Part shown: positions 59,736 to 64,000 of the stretch, piece by piece
Layout of the letters: each line of letters starts with the position of its first letter
Numbering within the stretch: position 1 is the first letter of the stretch
Assembly (NCBI GenBank): GCA_030827135.1
Contig: JAURFE010000002.1
Location: forward strand, 1-64,000
DNA: 64,000 nt
Source: Vicinamibacterales bacterium
GTDB taxonomy: Bacteria; Acidobacteriota; Vicinamibacteria; Vicinamibacterales; SCN-69-37
Direction of reading: 5' to 3'
Made by a program: the position numbers and the translations under genes
Notes under the pieces: model-generated
The model's database searches: none
What the model was told of the DNA's origin: nothing
What the model saw: only the letters and a program-made list of their open reading frames with translations

Positions 59736-62305
59736 GGTCGGTACAGGAACTCGTTGAGGTTGAAGAGGATGTGGCAGAACTCTTTCAGTCCTTCAGGGCT
59801 GCCGGCAATGAACTCGGCGCCCTTCTGGAGTTCGAGCGTATCGGCCGGACGACCGAGCGCCAGGTACACCGCGAGGCGTACCTGCTGCGCCGGATCGGCA
59901 CCGGCTTCCGCCCGCACGCGCTCGGCGAACTTGCCGGCCTGGAACAACACCATCTGGTTGTTCATCAGGATCAGGGCCTGCGGCGCAATCGTCGTCCGAT
60001 TCCGACGGTCAATCGAATTGATCAGGTTCGGCTGATCAAATGTCTCGAACATCGGATACCGGATGCTCCGCTTCGAGAACACGTACAGACTCCGGCGCCA
60101 GGTGGCCGGATCGGAATCCGCGAGGCCGTTCCAGTTGCGGTTCGAACTCTTCTCAAACAGGTCGGGATCGATATACGGGAAGATCGCGGGGCCGCCGACC
60201 GTCAGATCGAGGGCGCCTGACGTCGCCATGATGTGGTCGCGAATGACCTCGGCCTCCAGGCGCACGCGCGGCATCCGCCAGAACAGCCGGTTCTCCGGAT
60301 CGATCGCGTAATTCGCCGACGTGTCCGTGCTGGCCATCTGATACGCCTGCGACGTCAGCATCAGCCGGTGCATCGCTTTCATGCTCCAGCCGCGATCAAC
60401 AAACTCCACGGCCAGCCAGTCGAGCAGTTCAGGATGCGACGGCGCCTCCCCCATCTTCCCGAAACTGCTGGGCGTGCGGACAATGCCCTCGCCGAAGTGG
60501 TGCTGCCAGAGCCGGTTGACCATCACGCGCGCGGTCAGCGGGTTGTCCTTTGTCACCAGCCACTCGGCGAACCCGCGCCGGCGCCAGCTCGAGGCGGCGT
60601 CGGCCGGCGGCGTCGGGAACGTCCACTCGCCCCGATGCGCCACCGACAACACGCCGGGCGTCACCGCGGATCCCGGCGCATCCGGACTGCCGCGATGGAG
60701 GAAGTGCACGGGGCGCGGCTCCGGGCCGCGCTCACCAATGGCGCGCGCGGTGGGAAGGCGGCGCGGTTTCCGTTTGTCGAGCGCGGCGATCTGCGCCTTC
60801 ACGGCGTCGTGCTCCGCCCTGACGTCGGCAGGCATCAAGTCGACCAGATGTTCTTCACGCACCAGTTTCCGCAGCGACGACAGGCCGAGCGTGTCCTCGA
60901 TCTGGATGACATTCAGCTTCTGTCCCTCGGTCCGCTGGTCGGCCGGGGTCTTCCACGCGATCTGCAGATAGTCGGGCAACTTCGCGATCTCGCGGTCGAC
61001 GATGACCTGGTGGTAGGGTTTTTCGATCTCGCTCTTTTTCTGGCGGAGGGGTTTCTGCTGCTCCTCGATCTGCCGGGTGGTCTCGCGATGCGCGGCGACC
61101 TCATGAGCGGGCACGAGCGGGTGCTCCACCGCCGTGGTCGGGTAGAACACCGCCTGCATGCGGTAGTAGTCCATCTGGGGGATGGGATCGAACTTGTGAT
61201 TGTGGCAGCGTGCGCATCCGACCGTCATCCCCATGAAGGTCAGGGTCGTGGTCGTCACCAGATCGTCGACGGCGTCGAGGCGGTTACCCCCGCCCTCCGG
61301 CCCGAGCCGCAGGAATCCGGTCGCGATCATCGCCTCGTCGGACTCGGGCGCGATCTCGTCGCCGGCCAGCTGCTCCATCACAAAGCGGTCGTACGGCTTG
61401 TCGGCGTTGAACGCGTTGATGAGGTAATCGCGATAGCGATACATCTCGGGCCGGTCGACGTCGAACTCGTAGCCGCCCGAGTCCGCGTAGCGGACAAGAT
61501 CCATCCAGTGCCGCGCCCAGCGTTCCCCGTAGTGCGGTGACGCCAGCAGCCGGTCGACCAGTTTTGGCCAGGCGTCGACGGACCGATCCGCGACAAACGC
61601 CTCGACCTGCGCCGGCGTCGGCGGCAGTCCCAGCACATCGAGATAGGCGCGACGAATCAGTGTCCGCCGGTCGGCAGGCCCCACCGGTGTGAGGCCCTTC
61701 TTCGTCATCGCATCAAGCAGGAATCCGTCGATGGGATTGGCGGACCATCCCGCGCGCGACACCGCCGGCACCTGGTGCCGGACCGGCGCCCTGTACGCCC
61801 AGTAATTCCGCTCTTCCTCCGTGATGGGCCGCAGTTCGCGCTTCCTGAGTTCTTCAAGGTCGACCGCACCGGAGCCCATCGCCTCGGGCACTGTGGCCAG
61901 CGACGCGCCGGCCTCGATCCACAGCCGGATGGTGCGCAGACTCGCCTCGGGCAACTTGTCGGCATCTTCCGGCATCCACAAGTCGCCGTCGTGCATGACC
62001 GCCTTGTAAATCAGGCTCTCCATCGGTTTGTGGGCGACCACCGCTTTCCCGTTGCGGCCGCCCTGCTGGAGCCCTTCTTCGGTGCGCAGGTCAAGGCCGC
62101 CCTCTTTCGCGGGGCCGTGACACTCGAGGCAGCTCTTCTTGAAGATGTCGTAGACGTCTCTGGCGAGCTGGTCGGCGCTTCGGGGATCCTGCCCGAGGGC
62201 CAGGTCCTGGGGCGCGCCCGCCCGCACGGCGATCGCTGCGCTCCACACCAGCGCCACTGCGACACCGCTGACGACACTCCTCCGGCCGAACATCCGTGGA
62301 CCCAT
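59732..62305 (-). CDS. PSCyt1-DUF1549-DUF1553 cytochrome-like exported protein
   Basis: An 857-residue protein. Signal region GRRSVVSGVAVALVWSAAIAV, then a planctomycete-type cytochrome domain with heme site CLECHGPAKEGGLDLRT (Cys 59-His 63). DUF1549 follows (RRAYLDVLGLPPTPAQVEAF ... GCARCHNHKFDPIPQMDYY, a second CXXCH), then DUF1553 (NPLTARVMVNRLWQHHFGEGIV ... PSHPELLDWLAVEFVDRGWSMKAMH, in part). The ATG at 62305 has AGAGGAG 5 nt upstream. The pair with DUF1501 is abundant in Planctomycetes, Verrucomicrobia and Acidobacteria and is linked by genomics to polysaccharide use. Confidence 0.93.
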   Translation of the reverse strand: MGPRMFGRRSVVSGVAVALVWSAAIAVRAGAPQDLALGQDPRSADQLARDVYDIFKKSCLECHGPAKEGGLDLRTEEGLQQGGRNGKAVVAHKPMESLIYKAVMHDGDLWMPEDADKLPEASLRTIRLWIEAGASLATVPEAMGSGAVDLEELRKRELRPITEEERNYWAYRAPVRHQVPAVSRAGWSANPIDGFLLDAMTKKGLTPVGPADRRTLIRRAYLDVLGLPPTPAQVEAFVADRSVDAWPKLVDRLLASPHYGERWARHWMDLVRYADSGGYEFDVDRPEMYRYRDYLINAFNADKPYDRFVMEQLAGDEIAPESDEAMIATGFLRLGPEGGGNRLDAVDDLVTTTTLTFMGMTVGCARCHNHKFDPIPQMDYYRMQAVFYPTTAVEHPLVPAHEVAAHRETTRQIEEQQKPLRQKKSEIEKPYHQVIVDREIAKLPDYLQIAWKTPADQRTEGQKLNVIQIEDTLGLSSLRKLVREEHLVDLMPADVRAEHDAVKAQIAALDKRKPRRLPTARAIGERGPEPRPVHFLHRGSPDAPGSAVTPGVLSVAHRGEWTFPTPPADAASSWRRRGFAEWLVTKDNPLTARVMVNRLWQHHFGEGIVRTPSSFGKMGEAPSHPELLDWLAVEFVDRGWSMKAMHRLMLTSQAYQMASTDTSANYAIDPENRLFWRMPRVRLEAEVIRDHIMATSGALDLTVGGPAIFPYIDPDLFEKSSNRNWNGLADSDPATWRRSLYVFSKRSIRYPMFETFDQPNLINSIDRRNRTTIAPQALILMNNQMVLFQAGKFAERVRAEAGADPAQQVRLAVYLALGRPADTLELQKGAEFIAGSPEGLKEFCHILFNLNEFLYRP

Positions 62306-62389
62306 CAAACTCCTCTGTACGAATTGCGGGGATTTTACCCGGTCCAAGGGGCCAGGGTCCAGGGTCTCGAGTGCGATATCTTCTTGGGC
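62306..62389. promoter_or_regulatory. Divergent gap with GGTCCAGG repeat and candidate -10 for the cytochrome c gene
   Basis: GGTCCAAGGGGCCAGGGTCCAGGG-type units at 62340-62366, then TATCTT at 62377-62382, 7 nt before the ATG at 62390, and no ribosome binding site. Confidence 0.45.
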
Positions 62390-62833
62390 ATGCGAATGAC
62401 TGCACACCTCCTGGTATTCGGCAGCGCGTTGGTCTGCGCGGCCACCCTCACCACCCGCGCCACCGGCGCCACCGACGCGCCCATGCGCCAGACGGCGCCG
62501 CGCTGGACGATTCCCGCGACGGCGGCGGAGGAAAAGAACCCGCTGCCCGTGAATGCCGCGACCCTCGCCGGGGGCAAACGGTTGTATGACCAGAAGTGCC
62601 AGAACTGTCACGGCGCGGCCGGCAAGGGCGACGGCCCGGACGCCGACACCAAATACGCCGACACGATGGACCTGACGCAGGCCGCGCGCGCGGCCCGCAA
62701 CTCGGACGGCCAGGTCTTCTACAAGATCTGGAACGGCCGGCTGAATCCGAAGATGCCGGCCCAGTCGGCCGACATGACACGCGATCAGGTGTGGGCGGTC
62801 GTGGCCTACGTCCAGAGTCTCCGACAAAAATAG
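62390..62833 (+). CDS. Exported monoheme cytochrome c
   Basis: A 147-residue protein with a signal peptide (MRMTAHLLVFGSALVCAATL) and the heme site CQNCHGAAGKGDG (Cys 70-His 74). A Met ligand lies in LNPKMPAQSADMTRDQVWAVVAYVQSL, the standard class I end. It is divergent from the DUF1553 cytochrome-like protein and could carry its electrons. The stop codon overlaps the next start by one base. Confidence 0.9.
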   Translation: MRMTAHLLVFGSALVCAATLTTRATGATDAPMRQTAPRWTIPATAAEEKNPLPVNAATLAGGKRLYDQKCQNCHGAAGKGDGPDADTKYADTMDLTQAARAARNSDGQVFYKIWNGRLNPKMPAQSADMTRDQVWAVVAYVQSLRQK

Positions 62834-63369
62834 TGGCGACGCCACCACACGATCCCGCAGGGCGGTTCGAGCAAAGCCTGTTCATCAACGCCAGACCGGC
62901 GGCGGTGTTTGCGTGTTTCTTCGATCACGCCGCGCTGAAGGTGTGGTGGCAGGCGCTGCACGCGGTGGTCACGCCAGTGCCGTTCGGCGTGTTCGCCGTG
63001 CAGTGGACGCAGACACCGTATCGCGACGAACTGCTCGGCCCGCTGGGCGGTGTGTTTCACGGCACCGTCGTCGACGTGCGGCCCGGGCAGCAGCTTCTGG
63101 TCGCCGATTGCTGGTGGATTCCGCCTGAAGGTGATGCGCTCGGCCCGATGGCGCTGCACGTCAGTTGCCAGCCGGAAGGTGAGGGCTGCCGGTTGACCGT
63201 CCGGCAGGACGGGTATGAGCCGTCACCGCGCTGGCGCCGCTACTACGCGGTCGTCTCGCGCGGCTGGCAGCTCTCACTCACAGCACTGCGTCGCCACTGT
63301 GAGTCCGGCGAGGCATCACCCCCAGCAGCCGCGCCGCCAGGATCGCCAGCGGTGCCGCCAGGAAGCTGA
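62833..63369 (+). CDS. SRPBCC/AHSA1-like START-domain protein
   Basis: A 178-residue soluble protein. RFEQSLFINARPAAVFACFFDHAALKVWWQA, then a beta-rich region (GVFAVQWTQTPYRDELLGPLGGVFHGTVVDVRPGQQL) and a long final helix, match the AHSA1 branch of the SRPBCC fold, which binds hydrophobic ligands (each in part). The GTG at 62833 overlaps the cytochrome stop (TAGTG). The last 92 bp overlap the convergent nhaA gene and encode a Pro/Ala-rich tail (PPAAAPPGSPAVPPGS), probably a by-product of that overlap. Confidence 0.75.
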   Translation: MATPPHDPAGRFEQSLFINARPAAVFACFFDHAALKVWWQALHAVVTPVPFGVFAVQWTQTPYRDELLGPLGGVFHGTVVDVRPGQQLLVADCWWIPPEGDALGPMALHVSCQPEGEGCRLTVRQDGYEPSPRWRRYYAVVSRGWQLSLTALRRHCESGEASPPAAAPPGSPAVPPGS

Positions 63370-64000
63370 GCAGCGCGCCCATCTTCGCCTCCTCAAGGTG
63401 GATGTTGCCCACCGGGAAGGCCGCCGTTGTGAAGAACAACGCGACGGTGAAGCCGATGCCCGCAGCGAGTCCCACCACCAGCATCACCGACAGCGTGAGT
63501 TCCTTCGCGCGCGTAAATCCGATCAGTCCGGCGAGCACGGCAAAGCCCACGATGCCGACAGGCTTGCCGATGACGAGGCTGCCCAGCACGAGCCACGTCA
63601 CCTCACCCAGCGACGACAACATCACGCCGGCGTTGACGAGACCAAAGGCGAACAGGACGACCTGCACCGGAAACTTCCACCAGTGCTCGAACTCGTTCAT
63701 GGTGTCGTGACGTTTGGATTCGTCATCCGCGAACACGCCGAGATCATCCTTGGCGTGCGGCATGAACGGGACCACCGCGACAAGCGCCAGCGCCGGATGC
63801 AGGCCGCCGACGTACAGGCCAATCCACGACATGACGCCGGGCCCGAGCAGGTAGAACCAGAAGTTGGACACGCGCTGTTTCCGCATGAACCACCCCAGCG
63901 CGATCGCGCCGGCCATCCACATCGCCAGCTCGCCAAATGCGAGCGGTCCGCTCGGATAGAACACCGCCAGAATCACCAGTCCCATGGCGTCGTCGGCAAT
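63278..64000 (-). CDS. nhaA: Na+/H+ antiporter NhaA (C-terminal part)
   Basis: Exchanges external protons for cytoplasmic sodium. About 240 C-terminal residues are visible, and the N-terminal part lies beyond the right edge. The edge cuts just before IADDAMGLVILAVFY, which contains the Asp-Asp pair of the ion-binding site (Asp163-Asp164 in E. coli). Later segments are VGGLHPALALVAVVPFMPH, FPVQVVLFAFGLVNAGV, LGSLVIGKPVGIVGFAVLA and the final helices, all as expected for NhaA. Its 3' end overlaps the convergent SRPBCC gene by 92 bp. Confidence 0.95.
   Translation of the reverse strand: MADDAMGLVILAVFYPSGPLAFGELAMWMAGAIALGWFMRKQRVSNFWFYLLGPGVMSWIGLYVGGLHPALALVAVVPFMPHAKDDLGVFADDESKRHDTMNEFEHWWKFPVQVVLFAFGLVNAGVMLSSLGEVTWLVLGSLVIGKPVGIVGFAVLAGLIGFTRAKELTLSVMLVVGLAAGIGFTVALFFTTAAFPVGNIHLEEAKMGALLSFLAAPLAILAARLLGVMPRRTHSGDAVL

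Overview
The window is GC-rich bacterial chromosome, densely packed with genes and without transposase, integrase, phage or plasmid functions. The gene content suggests an Acidobacteriota bacterium, plausibly of the Vicinamibacteria: Oar-type TonB receptors with a carboxypeptidase-regulatory N-terminal domain, a sortilin/BNR propeller protein, a BlaI-M56-TonB trio, a DUF1501 plus DUF1549/DUF1553 pair, multiheme cytochromes and many Tat-exported sugar enzymes. This assignment is an inference from gene families; there is no rRNA gene here to test it.

Layout. 1-7892 (minus strand): a tightly coupled lipopolysaccharide inner-core operon, waaA-lpxK-lpxL-waaF-gmhB-rfaE1-rfaE2-waaC and the start of a PEMT/ICMT-like methyltransferase. 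It diverges from gapA-pgk-tpiA-secG (7959-11413) through a symmetric bidirectional promoter. 11.5-16 kb: an MFS exporter, tRNA-Leu(GAG), an Uup-type ABC-F ATPase and an ApbE flavin transferase. 16-19 kb: an FGE-like domain fused in frame to an exported Gfo/Idh/MocA oxidoreductase, then a Tat-exported sugar isomerase-like protein. 19-28 kb: an Oar-like TonB receptor, an exo-rhamnogalacturonan-lyase-like protein and a PIG-L deacetylase with NEW3-like domains. 28-37 kb: MFS, histidine kinase, phospholipase D/cardiolipin synthase, FdhD, then an 11-heme cytochrome, a cytochrome b and a NapC-like 6-heme protein, with a convergent monoheme cytochrome. 37-42 kb: BlaI repressor, M56 peptidase, TonB receptor, NamZ-like muramidase. 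42-46 kb: sortilin/BNR protein and a Spy-like protein. 46-56 kb: a sugar ABC importer, aldose epimerase, xylulokinase and sugar dehydrogenase, with a lethal-factor-like metalloprotease between. 56-64 kb: GlcG-like protein, M20 peptidase, DUF1501/DUF1553 pair, cytochrome c, SRPBCC protein and the C-terminal part of NhaA.

The most striking property is not a gene. Almost every gap, and several genes, carry short palindromic or tandem repeats of at least six unrelated families. A 53-bp nested palindrome occurs four times, with a half copy, all within the first 16 kb. Three of the full copies and the half copy lie in frame inside waaC, lpxK (twice) and apbE, each adding a peptide such as [17 protein letters not shown]. 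The fourth copy carries matched changes on both arms. Other families fill convergent gaps with hairpins of up to 53-bp perfect arms, expand apbE by 10-residue repeats, and appear to have removed a stop codon, fusing two genes. A second general signal is a TANNNT box 6-9 nt before the start codon of several genes, which suggests leaderless transcripts.
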